From Robiginitomaculum sp. (GTDB lineage: Bacteria; Pseudomonadota; Alphaproteobacteria; Caulobacterales; Maricaulaceae), in contig JAJFFP010000030.1 of the NCBI GenBank assembly GCA_021776595.1, positions 1 to 64,000 of the forward strand: a stretch of 64,000 nucleotides of DNA. Reading direction: 5' to 3'. Below, piece by piece: positions 53,842 through 61,864 of the stretch. The notes beneath the pieces are model-generated. The model ran no database searches, had not been told where the DNA came from, and saw only the letters and a program-made list of their open reading frames with translations. Positions within the stretch are counted from its first letter, which is position 1, and every line of letters begins with the position of its first letter. Made by a program: the position numbers and the translations under genes.

Positions 53842-54159
53842 ATGGCTAGCATGGCACTGGAAGAAATGGAAGATAATGTCGGACGCGCTTCGGCGCTGTT
53901 ACAGGCAATGAGCAACCCAAAGCGCTTGCTGGTTCTTTGCCTGCTGGCAGAGGGTGAGCGTTCTGTGGGCGCGCTGGCCGAGCGCGTGGGGCTCAGCCAG
54001 TCTGCATTATCGCAACATCTGGCGCGCCTGCGCGAAGATGGTTTCGTTACCACAAGGCGTGAAGCGCAGACCGTATATTACGGGGTTGAGGGCGGCGAGG
54101 TGATTACCGTGCTGGAAGCCCTGCATGGTTTATACTGTTCTAAAGTTGAAGCGTCATAA
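53842..54159 (+). CDS. bigR: BigR/SqrR-type ArsR family persulfide sensor
   Basis: A 105-residue winged-helix repressor. The recognition helix is SQSALSQHLARLREDGFV. Cys33 (LLVLCLLAEG) and Cys99 (GLYCSK) are 66 residues apart, the same spacing as the sensing cysteines of BigR and SqrR, which form a disulphide or polysulfide bridge and leave DNA. It is divergent from the persulfide dioxygenase-like gene over 88 bp, where I did not find a palindrome I could name as its operator. Start at ATG 53842 or ATG 53851. Convergent overlap of 20 bp with fkbM. Confidence 0.88.
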   Translation: MASMALEEMEDNVGRASALLQAMSNPKRLLVLCLLAEGERSVGALAERVGLSQSALSQHLARLREDGFVTTRREAQTVYYGVEGGEVITVLEALHGLYCSKVEAS

Positions 54160-54982
54160 TCGCATTTCTGCGTCCGGTGGCGCTTATTTCCACATAATTT
54201 CTATCTCTGGCCAGCGCCAGACAATCCACGCACCAGTCATCATTGCGCTCAATAATCAGCATTTTGGGTAGGCGATCCTGTGGGCAGGTTTCAAAAAAGA
54301 CAGGTAGCACCTGATCTTCTGCGCCTTCTATATCAATCTTTATCGCATCGGCGCAGTGGATGTTGTGTTTATCCATCAGGGCAAGCAGCGTCATCGTGCG
54401 CACCGTTATGATGTCTTGGCCGGTTCTGCCCCTGGCATCAAACCCGCTCGCCCCACGGTTTTCTGAGACAATATTAATATCTGCCTTACCTTGCTTGTCA
54501 GACAGTGCCGCCCCTTCATGAATGATCTGATCAAGCTCGCCAGCGACACAATTAAATTGTAATCGCCGGGCCATTTCCGGTTGAGGCTCTACGGCGATAA
54601 TGGGTGCGTCTTTTCCGGCAATGGCGGCAACAAACAGTGAATAAAACCCGGCATTGGCCCCGATGTCGATAAACACAAAGCCGGGATGAATAATACTCTT
54701 CAGGGCAGCGCGTTCTTCAGGGTCAAAAAACTGCGGCATGAACGCCACACGTTTTTCGGTCAAATTATCATGAGGGTGGAACCGCACGGGGCATTCAAAA
54801 AAGCGAAGATCAAGCGGCCCTTTATCAGTGATCAGAATCATGCGTCGTAATAAACCGGCCATGGTGCGCCCGGTCCGATTTGGCGGCATCATTTGACAAA
54901 TTCTGATTAGATAAGCGGCCAGCCCTTTGGGAGCATAGGTCCCCCATGGCGGCAGTGACGAGGCATTCTCAGGCTTGCTCAT
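54140..54982 (-). CDS. FkbM family methyltransferase
   Basis: A 280-residue SAM-dependent methyltransferase. The SAM site is FVFIDIGANAGFYSLFVAA; VEPQPEMARRLQFN, DAIKIDIEGAEDQVLPVFF and the final segment match the FkbM family. ATG 54982 overlaps the end of btuD by 14 bp, so it is the last gene of the cobalamin riboswitch operon. The acceptor is unknown; a link to cobalamin is only positional. The frame upstream to 55018 lies within btuD. Confidence 0.88.
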   Translation of the reverse strand: MSKPENASSLPPWGTYAPKGLAAYLIRICQMMPPNRTGRTMAGLLRRMILITDKGPLDLRFFECPVRFHPHDNLTEKRVAFMPQFFDPEERAALKSIIHPGFVFIDIGANAGFYSLFVAAIAGKDAPIIAVEPQPEMARRLQFNCVAGELDQIIHEGAALSDKQGKADINIVSENRGASGFDARGRTGQDIITVRTMTLLALMDKHNIHCADAIKIDIEGAEDQVLPVFFETCPQDRLPKMLIIERNDDWCVDCLALARDRNYVEISATGRRNAIMTLQL

Positions 54983-55709
54983 CGCGCAAGTATCCACGCT
55001 TATCAAATGCAAGGCCATAGGTGTCGGTAAAATTTTGTGAAGTGATCACTGCCGCTGTCTTCGCATCTTCAATAATTTTGCCGGAACGCAAAAGGATCAG
55101 CCGGTCACAATATTTTGCTGCCAGCGGTAAATCATGAATAGCGCAAATAATGCTTGTGCCTTCATCGGCTTTTTGCCGTAAAATATTCATAACCCGATGT
55201 TGTTGCGCCGGGTCAAGGGCGTTGGTTGGCTCATCCACCAGCAATACCGGGGTTTGTGCCGCTAGGGCACGTGCCAGTAATACCCGGCTGCGTTCACCGC
55301 CGGAAAGAGAAAGAACCATCCGCTCAGCGAATGGATCAACGGCGCAATCAATCATGGCCTGATTGACGGCAACTTCATCAGTACCTTTATCTACACCGCT
55401 ATTATAGCGGCCAAGCCAGACAAGGTCTCGAACGCGCATGGCCCAGTGTACCGGACCGTTTTGCGGTAAATAAGCCAACCTTTTTGCCCGTTCGACCAGG
55501 GTGAGGCTTTGCAAGGGCTGGTCATTGATTAAAACCGAGCCATGGGTTGGTTTTAGCAGCCCCATGCAAATTTTCAGCAAGGTTGATTTACCGGCGCCAT
55601 TGGGTCCGACAAGCCCGGTTAGCCCCGACCCAAACCGGGTGGTGATGGATTGCAGCACCGATGCTTGTCCCGGCCCGCCGGTTATGTTGTCAAGGCGCAA
55701 TCGGGTCAT
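54969..55709 (-). CDS. btuD: Cobalamin-type ABC transporter ATP-binding protein
   Basis: A 246-residue ATPase of the FepC/BtuD class. Walker A GPNGAGKSTLL, signature LSGGERSRVLLARALAAQ, Walker B PVLLVDEPTNALD and the switch histidine in CAIHDLPLA are intact. It powers import with BtuC and BtuF. The specificity comes from the riboswitch that heads the operon. It lies 2 bp after the permease. Confidence 0.93.
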   Translation of the reverse strand: MTRLRLDNITGGPGQASVLQSITTRFGSGLTGLVGPNGAGKSTLLKICMGLLKPTHGSVLINDQPLQSLTLVERAKRLAYLPQNGPVHWAMRVRDLVWLGRYNSGVDKGTDEVAVNQAMIDCAVDPFAERMVLSLSGGERSRVLLARALAAQTPVLLVDEPTNALDPAQQHRVMNILRQKADEGTSIICAIHDLPLAAKYCDRLILLRSGKIIEDAKTAAVITSQNFTDTYGLAFDKRGYLRDEQA

Positions 55710-55711
55710 GG

Positions 55712-56692
55712 CTAGCCCCGCCGTTGTTGTGTAACCAAAAACAAAAAGAACGGGGCGCCCAGCAAGGCGGTTGTGACCCCAAGATAAAGCGGTGTGCCAG
55801 GGCCGCTTAGCAAGCGCGCCAGCATATCGGCACCAAGCAGCAAGAGCGCCCCGACAATGGCAGAGGGCAGAATGAGAGCTCCCGGCTTTTCACCTAAAAA
55901 CGGGCGTAGAAGATGCGGTGCTGCCAGGCCAACAAAGCCGATGGAGCCAGCCACTGCCACACCGGTGCCAACGCTAAGCAACGTGCCAAGCACGATCAAC
56001 CGACCGGTGCGCGCTGGCGACACCCCCAGGCTGCGGGCGGTCTCTTCACCCAGGGTCAGCGCATTTAAGGCTTTGCCGGTTTGGGCCAGGACAAGAATGC
56101 CGACACCGATCAATGGCGCGGCAAAACTGAGCTCGGCAAAGCTGCGATCAGCCACAGAACCCATCAACCAATAGGCGATCTCGGATAGTGCCCAGGGGTT
56201 GGGGGATAAGTTCATCATCAGGGCGGTTAGTGCCACGGATAATGAAGATAACGCTACGCCGCCAAGGATGACACTGGTGATGGAAGCTTCGCGCCGTGCC
56301 AGAAAAAATAAAATAAGGGCTGCCAGTCCTGCGCCGCCCATGGCCGCCGCAGGCAAAACCCAAAAAGCAAAGGCGGTTAGGCCAAAATAAAGTGCCGCCA
56401 CCGCCCCAAGGCCTGCCGTGGCAGAAATGCCAACAATGCCCGGATCCGCCAGAGGGTTGCGCAAATAACCTTGTAATGCTGCGCCAGATGCGCCAAGCCC
56501 GGCACCCACCACCATGGCCAGAAGCGTTCTGGGCAGGCGGATTTGCCAGAAGATCAAGGCGCGCGCCGTATCGCCCTTATGCAAGGCGGCGTCAATAAAT
56601 TGTGCCGGGCTATAGACAAGATCACCAAGCGCCAGTGATAGCAGCGCCAGAACCAACAGGCTTGATAAAGCAATGCCAAGAGCAGGCTTCAT
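55712..56692 (-). CDS. btuC: Cobalamin-type ABC transporter permease (FecCD family)
   Basis: A 326-residue inner-membrane permease with about 9-10 helices. IRLPRTLLAMVVGAGLGASG with LQGYLRNPLADPGIVGISATAG is the hallmark of the family, and GFVGLAAPHLLRPFLG near the C-terminus is also diagnostic. It imports cobalamin or an iron complex; the riboswitch upstream indicates cobalamin. Its ATG overlaps the end of btuF by 4 bp. Confidence 0.93.
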   Translation of the reverse strand: MKPALGIALSSLLVLALLSLALGDLVYSPAQFIDAALHKGDTARALIFWQIRLPRTLLAMVVGAGLGASGAALQGYLRNPLADPGIVGISATAGLGAVAALYFGLTAFAFWVLPAAAMGGAGLAALILFFLARREASITSVILGGVALSSLSVALTALMMNLSPNPWALSEIAYWLMGSVADRSFAELSFAAPLIGVGILVLAQTGKALNALTLGEETARSLGVSPARTGRLIVLGTLLSVGTGVAVAGSIGFVGLAAPHLLRPFLGEKPGALILPSAIVGALLLLGADMLARLLSGPGTPLYLGVTTALLGAPFFLFLVTQQRRG

Positions 56693-57558
56693 GACGGTGC
56701 CTGCGTTTTTGCGTTTGCCTTCATGGCGCGGGCAATCTCTTCGGCCGCATCAATCAGGCCTGGGCCGGCACAGACCCAGTTTTTGGCCGCGATGGTGGCG
56801 GTTGGCACTTTTTTTAACACCTGACGCAAAAGCGGATGGCGGGTGCGAAGATTGGCTACGCTGGGATAACCCTCTTCAAAAAAGCTGGTGATGATCAGGT
56901 CCGGCGGGTCAAGAGCCAGTTTTTCAAGCGGCACGCTGCCCCACCCGGTTATTCCAAGTGTGGTGCCATGATTGATGCCCCCGGCAGCAAGGATGGCCTG
57001 ATTAACAAAAACCCCTTTTCCGGCGCTGGAACCATTGGGGGTCAGGTATAATACACGCAATGGCGGGGTTTGATTTTGCGTCTTTAAGGCTTGCAGGCGC
57101 ATCCTTATGGACCGGATTTGTTGTTTTGATCTGGCCTCACGGTGCAATGCCTTCCCCAGCGATTTCATATTGGCAAAAATGCCATCAAAACTTTCCGTCC
57201 ATTGCAGGTTATAAACTTTGGCTCCGGCTTTTTTAGCGGCATTGGCGGCACCTGGCGCATCGCCCGGCCCCATGACAATCAAGTCAGGCGCAAGGCGGAC
57301 AAGGCGTTCGGCGCTAGCCATGCCTTTATTTTTTGATCGCAGTGCCGCTGGTGCGGCCGAAAGCCTGCTATCGGCCTGCCAGGATAAAGAGGTAATGTTT
57401 TCAGGGTCCGCCAGTTCCAGCACATAGGCATCGGCGCACAGGCTGGTTGAAACAATGTGCTTGGGCGGTTTAGCAGTATCGGTCGAAGCCGGTCCTGCCA
57501 CCATCATTAAAATCAGAACGTAGGTGCAGGCTCTAGAATTTGGCACGAACGCCCCCAT
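56689..57558 (-). CDS. btuF: Cobalamin-type periplasmic substrate-binding protein
   Basis: A 289-residue binding protein of the BtuF/FepB cluster. An N-terminal hydrophobic signal (ACTYVLILMMVAGPASTDTA) leads into KHIVSTSLCADAYVLELADP. Then come the two lobes with the helical link and a C-terminal WVCAGPGLIDAAEEIARAMK. ATG 57558 overlaps the btuB stop by 26 bp; an ORF start at 57624 lies in btuB. It hands the ligand to BtuC. SLCADAY resembles other BtuF-type proteins. Confidence 0.88.
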   Translation of the reverse strand: MGAFVPNSRACTYVLILMMVAGPASTDTAKPPKHIVSTSLCADAYVLELADPENITSLSWQADSRLSAAPAALRSKNKGMASAERLVRLAPDLIVMGPGDAPGAANAAKKAGAKVYNLQWTESFDGIFANMKSLGKALHREARSKQQIRSIRMRLQALKTQNQTPPLRVLYLTPNGSSAGKGVFVNQAILAAGGINHGTTLGITGWGSVPLEKLALDPPDLIITSFFEEGYPSVANLRTRHPLLRQVLKKVPTATIAAKNWVCAGPGLIDAAEEIARAMKANAKTQAPS

Positions 57559-59401
57559 AAATACCCCGCCCCTGCCCGGCAAAACCAAAAACCTCGTTAT
57601 AATTTTCATCAAACAGATTTTCACCGCGCAGATAAAGCTGGATGTTCTCGCTCAGGTCGTAATGGATAGTGCCGTGCACCAGCGTATAGGCTTTGAGCGA
57701 TATGGTGGAAAACGTGCCAAAGTCTGTATCGGTCATTTTACCATTATGATCAGCGCCCAAAGATATGCCAATGGCTTGGCCAGGCACCTGCCAGTGAAAC
57801 GCGGCCGAGGTCAGAAATTTAGGCCGCCTGATCTCACGCGCCGTGTTCTGGGTAGTGTGTTGCCAGGTCGCTGAGCCGGTCAGGCGCAGGGCACGGGATA
57901 CGGTCCAATTGCCTTCAACTTCCACGCCCCGGCGGCGGCTTTTACCTGCGCGATTGCGTGCCGTGGCCGGAAAGGCGCCAAAGTCCGTAAAGATTTCATC
58001 TTTTAAGCGTGAGCTGTAGCCGCTGATGGAAAGGCTGGCATCCCCAAAACCCTGATCCCAGCCCAGCTCGAACCCGGTCGAACGCTCCGCTTTCAGGTCA
58101 GAATTACCGGTAAAAAAGGATGGAAAGAAACCAAACAGTTCAAAAAAACCTGGATTTTTTATCCCTTGCCCTGCCGAAGCACGCAGACGTCCACCAAGTG
58201 AAGTAAAGGCATAAGATGTGCCAACCCGCCAAATGGTGGCATTGGTAAAGAGCGAATGGGTATCGCGCCGCGCCGAGGCGTTCAGCACAAAAGCGCCACC
58301 GACCAAGCGATAATCCGCCGCCAATGCGTAACTGGTATTGCGTCGCTTCTGGTTTTGTAAGGCTCCAATGCCGCCGTTGTTCTTATAAATTTCCCGCTCA
58401 CCCTCACCAAGCAATGTCAGATGATGGGCCAGCGACCCGGTGTCCCAATTGCCGGTGAGCTGATAGGAAAGCTGGGTGCGAAAGCCGTTAGAGCGGCTGG
58501 CCCCATCGACATCCTGGGTAGTGGTATAGGTGGATTTAAGTAAATGATCCAAATGGCCGCCCAAACTTTGGGCGCTCATTTCGACCAGTGCATCAAACTG
58601 GTTTTGTCGCAGGCGGCGGGCGGCATCGTTCAGGCGTCCGTCAAAATCGGTATCGGCATCAAATTCACTATGAGCACGGGTATAACGCGCACGGGTCTTT
58701 AACTTTGCCAGGCTTCCAAGCGCGGTATCGAAGCCGGAAAAAGCTGTAAAGTTATCATAGCCATCCTTATCACCGCCGGTGGCGGAGACATCATAACCAG
58801 CGCTATTGGCATAACTGGCATTGCCAAACAGGCGGGCCTTGCCAAACACCGTTTGCGCGGCGGCTCCTGTGCGAAATGTATCGAAGGAGCCGTATTCGGC
58901 AAAAGCGTCCGCCGCGCCTTTTGTCTCATCGGGTCCGGTAACAATATTGATCACACCGCCAATAGCATCCGGGCCCCAAAGCGCCGATTGCTCACCGCGC
59001 AATACCTCAATGCGTGAAACCCCTTCAGCGGGCAGCGCATTAAAGGAAAACGCACCGCTAAACGGATTGGAGGCTTCAATACCATCAATCAGCACCAGCA
59101 CATGGTTGGCCTCGGAGCCGCGCAGGCGCACCTGGGTAAGCCCGCCCGCCGGACCGGAGCGGTTGACCGCTGCACCCGGCAGGCTACGTAAGGCGTCAGC
59201 GACAAAAACATCACCAAGGTTTTGCAGGTCATCTGCCTTGATCACACTGACCGCCGCCGTAACTTCTGTCAGCGGGATCGGATTGCGTGATCCGATAATA
59301 ATGATTTGCGGCTCTTGTTGGTTTTCTTGCTGGGCAAAGGCAATATTGGCCATTACGCCAAAGCTGACCGCCGTGGCTAAAAGGATCGTTTTGAATGTCA
59401 T
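57533..59401 (-). CDS. btuB: TonB-dependent cobalamin receptor
   Basis: A 622-residue outer-membrane receptor of BtuB length. Signal peptide to ANIAFA-QQE; a TonB-box-like IIIIGSR; plug domain with LRSLPGAAVNRSGPAGGLTQ, VRLRGSEANHVLVLIDGIEA and VLRGEQSALWGPDAIGGVIN; 22-strand barrel ending GIYGGVRAKF with terminal Phe. It binds cobalamin at the surface for TonB-driven uptake. ATG 59401 is preceded by the riboswitch leader; the open frame upstream to 59476 belongs to that leader. Confidence 0.95.
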   Translation of the reverse strand: MTFKTILLATAVSFGVMANIAFAQQENQQEPQIIIIGSRNPIPLTEVTAAVSVIKADDLQNLGDVFVADALRSLPGAAVNRSGPAGGLTQVRLRGSEANHVLVLIDGIEASNPFSGAFSFNALPAEGVSRIEVLRGEQSALWGPDAIGGVINIVTGPDETKGAADAFAEYGSFDTFRTGAAAQTVFGKARLFGNASYANSAGYDVSATGGDKDGYDNFTAFSGFDTALGSLAKLKTRARYTRAHSEFDADTDFDGRLNDAARRLRQNQFDALVEMSAQSLGGHLDHLLKSTYTTTQDVDGASRSNGFRTQLSYQLTGNWDTGSLAHHLTLLGEGEREIYKNNGGIGALQNQKRRNTSYALAADYRLVGGAFVLNASARRDTHSLFTNATIWRVGTSYAFTSLGGRLRASAGQGIKNPGFFELFGFFPSFFTGNSDLKAERSTGFELGWDQGFGDASLSISGYSSRLKDEIFTDFGAFPATARNRAGKSRRRGVEVEGNWTVSRALRLTGSATWQHTTQNTAREIRRPKFLTSAAFHWQVPGQAIGISLGADHNGKMTDTDFGTFSTISLKAYTLVHGTIHYDLSENIQLYLRGENLFDENYNEVFGFAGQGRGIYGGVRAKF

Positions 59402-59504
59402 GATCATCTCCACTGTGACAAAACCCGCAAAACGCATGCGGACCAAGGGTGTCGTCACAACGGAAAAATCTTCCACGCCATAACCCTCATCCCGGAGTCT
59501 GGAC

Positions 59505-59710
59505 GGACGAACAGCATCGGCAGGTCTTCCGACTCACGGCTCAATCACAAAAGGCGCCCCTTCCCGGAAAGTCCCGGTGGTCCAGGAAAATTCCAGTGGT
59601 TAATCGCGCCATTGCTTGCCGTTTACGGCTGCGGGCACAGTTGCGGGATTGAGAAAGGCTTTCTCGCACCGCATTCCCTATTATCCTCACGCTCTCACGC
59701 AAGGACCGAT
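59505..59710 (-). promoter_or_regulatory. Cobalamin riboswitch (AdoCbl/B12 element)
   Basis: Reading the minus strand, the leader shows the conserved cobalamin core. The B12 box GAGTCGGAAGACCTGCCG is at 59535-59518, with AGCC just before it. Upstream are CCCGCAACTGT, GCCGTAAACGGC, CCACTG and CCGGGAAGG, and near the 5' end AATAGGGAATGCGGTGCGAG. All helices P1 to P6 can be drawn in outline. Cobalamin binding should turn off btuB and the genes behind it. About 100 bases between it and btuB contain the expression platform, in which GGAGTCTGGACGGACG-type pairing could mask the ribosome site. Confidence 0.97.
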
Positions 59711-59716
59711 GGGGAA

Positions 59717-59744
59717 GTGATACCAGAAGCATGCGCGCTGGCAA
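59717..59744 (-). promoter_or_regulatory. Sigma-70-type promoter of the btu operon
   Basis: On the minus strand TTGCCA (59744-59739) and TATCAC (59722-59717) are 16 bp apart. The predicted start near 59710 coincides with the first conserved helix of the riboswitch, which supports the assignment. It is 25-50 bp past the thrC-like stop codon at 59770. Confidence 0.6.
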
Positions 59745-59769
59745 GCATGGTTTTTCAGTGCAATAATGC

Positions 59770-60984
59770 TTATGCCGGGTTGGCAAGGTCCAGGGCTTCG
59801 CCAGCGGCAGGCATGGGGTATTTCAATCCGGTGGCACAGTTAAACAGCACGGCCCGTTCGTCTGCACGGACCCGGCCATCGGCCAGTGCTGCCAGATAAG
59901 CCGCATAGGTCGCGGCGCCTTCAGGGCAGAGCAGCAGCCCCTCATCACGGGCCACACGAAGGCGGGCGGCTTCAATGACATCATCATCAACGGCAATGGC
60001 AAAGCCGCCCGATTCGCGCACCGCATCAAGGATCAGAAAATCACCTATGGCCGCAGGCACCCGTATACCCGCGGCAAAAGTGTGGGCATCTTCCCAGGGT
60101 TTTGCAAAGCGCATCCCGGCGTCATAGGCGCGCACAATGGGCGCGCAGCCGGATGCCTGCACCGCGACCATGCGCGGCAGGCCGCTTTTTTCCAGCCAGC
60201 CAAGTTCAATCAATTCGGCAAAGGCTTTCCACATGCCGATCAACCCCGTGCCTCCGCCCGTTGGATACAGGATAACGTCCGGAAGGTTCCATTCGAATTG
60301 CTCCGCCAATTCGAGGCCCATTGTTTTTTTGCCCTCGATCCGATACGGCTCCTTTAACGTGGAAACATTGAACCAATCTTTTTCTTTTTCTCCCTGAGCC
60401 ACGATTTTGCCGCAATCGTCAATCAATCCGTTTACCACGAAGGTCCTGGCGCCGGCCTGAACGCATTCCATTTTGTTGATGGCTGGTGTATCCTCCGGCA
60501 TAAAAACCCAGGACTTAATACCCGCGCGCGCGGCGTAGGCAGCCAACGCTCCACCGGCATTACCCGCGGTCGGAACCGCCATTTTTTTAATGCCAAACTC
60601 CCTCGCTTTGGTAACGGCCATGGCCATTCCGCGAGCTTTAAAACTTCCCGTCGGCAGGCGGCTCTCATCTTTGACAAATAGGTGTTCGAGCCCGAAATGC
60701 CGACCCAGCCGGGGTACCGGCAGAATTGGCGTAACGGTCTCGTTCAGCGAAATGACGCATTCCGGATCCGCGACCGGCAATAGCTCTCCATACCTCCAAA
60801 ATGTTTGAGGTCGGTTCTCCAGGCATTTTTTGTCAAAATTCTCTCTGACTGCGGCGAGGTCATACCGGACCCAAAGCGGCCGCGCACAGGCTGAGCAAAG
60901 ATTGTGCGGCCTGTCCGCCTCGAATTCCTTCCCACAATTGGCGCATTCCAGGTGGGTGACGAAGGACTTGGCGAGACGGCTCAC
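59770..60984 (-). CDS. thrC: Threonine-synthase-like PLP enzyme with zinc ribbon
   Basis: A 404-residue fold-type II PLP enzyme. An N-terminal four-cysteine zinc ribbon (LECANCGKEFE ... LCSACARPLW) and the PLP lysine in RLPTGSFKARGMAMA are seen, with PTGGGTGLIGMWKAF for phosphate binding. The zinc ribbon and overall length fit the archaeal/plant-type threonine synthase. FKAR in place of FKDR is more like threonine dehydratase, so the reaction is less than certain. No ATG is available; GTG 60984 is my choice, TTG 61038 is possible. It comes directly after the PhyH gene in the same direction. Confidence 0.8.
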   Translation of the reverse strand: MSRLAKSFVTHLECANCGKEFEADRPHNLCSACARPLWVRYDLAAVRENFDKKCLENRPQTFWRYGELLPVADPECVISLNETVTPILPVPRLGRHFGLEHLFVKDESRLPTGSFKARGMAMAVTKAREFGIKKMAVPTAGNAGGALAAYAARAGIKSWVFMPEDTPAINKMECVQAGARTFVVNGLIDDCGKIVAQGEKEKDWFNVSTLKEPYRIEGKKTMGLELAEQFEWNLPDVILYPTGGGTGLIGMWKAFAELIELGWLEKSGLPRMVAVQASGCAPIVRAYDAGMRFAKPWEDAHTFAAGIRVPAAIGDFLILDAVRESGGFAIAVDDDVIEAARLRVARDEGLLLCPEGAATYAAYLAALADGRVRADERAVLFNCATGLKYPMPAAGEALDLANPA

Positions 60985-61006
60985 TCGATAGCGATAATTG
61001 TTGGAA

Positions 61007-61819
61007 TCAGAATGGCTTTTCCGCCTTAAGACTATCAACGGTCATGGCGCCCTGGCCGAAAATTTGGCCGTAGTTCTCACCATTTTTCAAATCCGTAGTC
61101 GCACCGTCCATATAGCAAACGCTGAAAGCGCGTCGGCTTTGGTTGCTGCGGTTGATATCGGAAGCGTGCAACAAGTGGTTATGGAGCAAAGCGATCTCGC
61201 CCGCTTTCATTTCCAGAAAAACACGTTTTTCCTCCGGGCAAAACTCCTCCGCTTGGGCTTTGGTTAAAAAACCCGAAGCGTGCTCAGGATTTATGAGGCC
61301 ATATTTGTGGCTACCCGGGATGATTTGCACACAACCGTTTTCAATCGTGGCTGGGTCAAGGGCCGTCCAAACGGTGAGAATGGGATCGCGGTCGAGAATA
61401 TCCCAGCGGTCCTGATGCCAGGGCAGCCATGTGCCACGGTTAGCCGGTTTATTCATGAACATACAGCGAAAGACTGTGATGGGTGTATCGGACCCGTAAA
61501 CGCGGTCGCAAAAATCTTCAAAAATGGGGCGCTGCGAATAGGCCAAAAAGACCGGATCAAATTCAAGATTTTGAATCTTCCGGTAGTTCAGAGTAGAACC
61601 TTTATGCCCGCAAGTCTGCCCTCCAATGTCGTCGTACCTGCCGCTGGAACTGTCCAATTGCATCATAATCCGGTCATAATCGAGGTCTGCCCGGCCCAAC
61701 ATAATGGCATCGATTTCATCTTGCAGGGCTTTGAGGGCTTCATCGCTCAATTTCTCATCCAACTTGAGCCAGCCCTCGTCGTTAAATTTCTGCCATTGCT
61801 CTTCCGTAACTACTTTCAT
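61007..61819 (-). CDS. Phytanoyl-CoA dioxygenase (PhyH) family protein
   Basis: A 270-residue Fe(II)/2-oxoglutarate oxygenase. The iron ligands are His135 and Asp137 in LPWHQDRW and the distal histidine His218 in LLHNHLLHASDINRS, followed by RR for the 2-oxoglutarate carboxylate. IIPGSHKYG is another family mark. It probably hydroxylates a small metabolite. Between a TPR gene and a threonine-synthase-like gene, it could act on an amino acid, but the substrate cannot be read. Confidence 0.87.
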   Translation of the reverse strand: MKVVTEEQWQKFNDEGWLKLDEKLSDEALKALQDEIDAIMLGRADLDYDRIMMQLDSSSGRYDDIGGQTCGHKGSTLNYRKIQNLEFDPVFLAYSQRPIFEDFCDRVYGSDTPITVFRCMFMNKPANRGTWLPWHQDRWDILDRDPILTVWTALDPATIENGCVQIIPGSHKYGLINPEHASGFLTKAQAEEFCPEEKRVFLEMKAGEIALLHNHLLHASDINRSNQSRRAFSVCYMDGATTDLKNGENYGQIFGQGAMTVDSLKAEKPF

Positions 61820-61864
61820 CGCTAAATTCCTTATTTAGGTTAGACCCACCTCAAATTCAATTTA

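Noticed and set aside
61280-61825. 181-codon plus-strand frame opposite the PhyH gene
   Set aside because: Antisense of conserved iron-ligand regions; no independent evidence.
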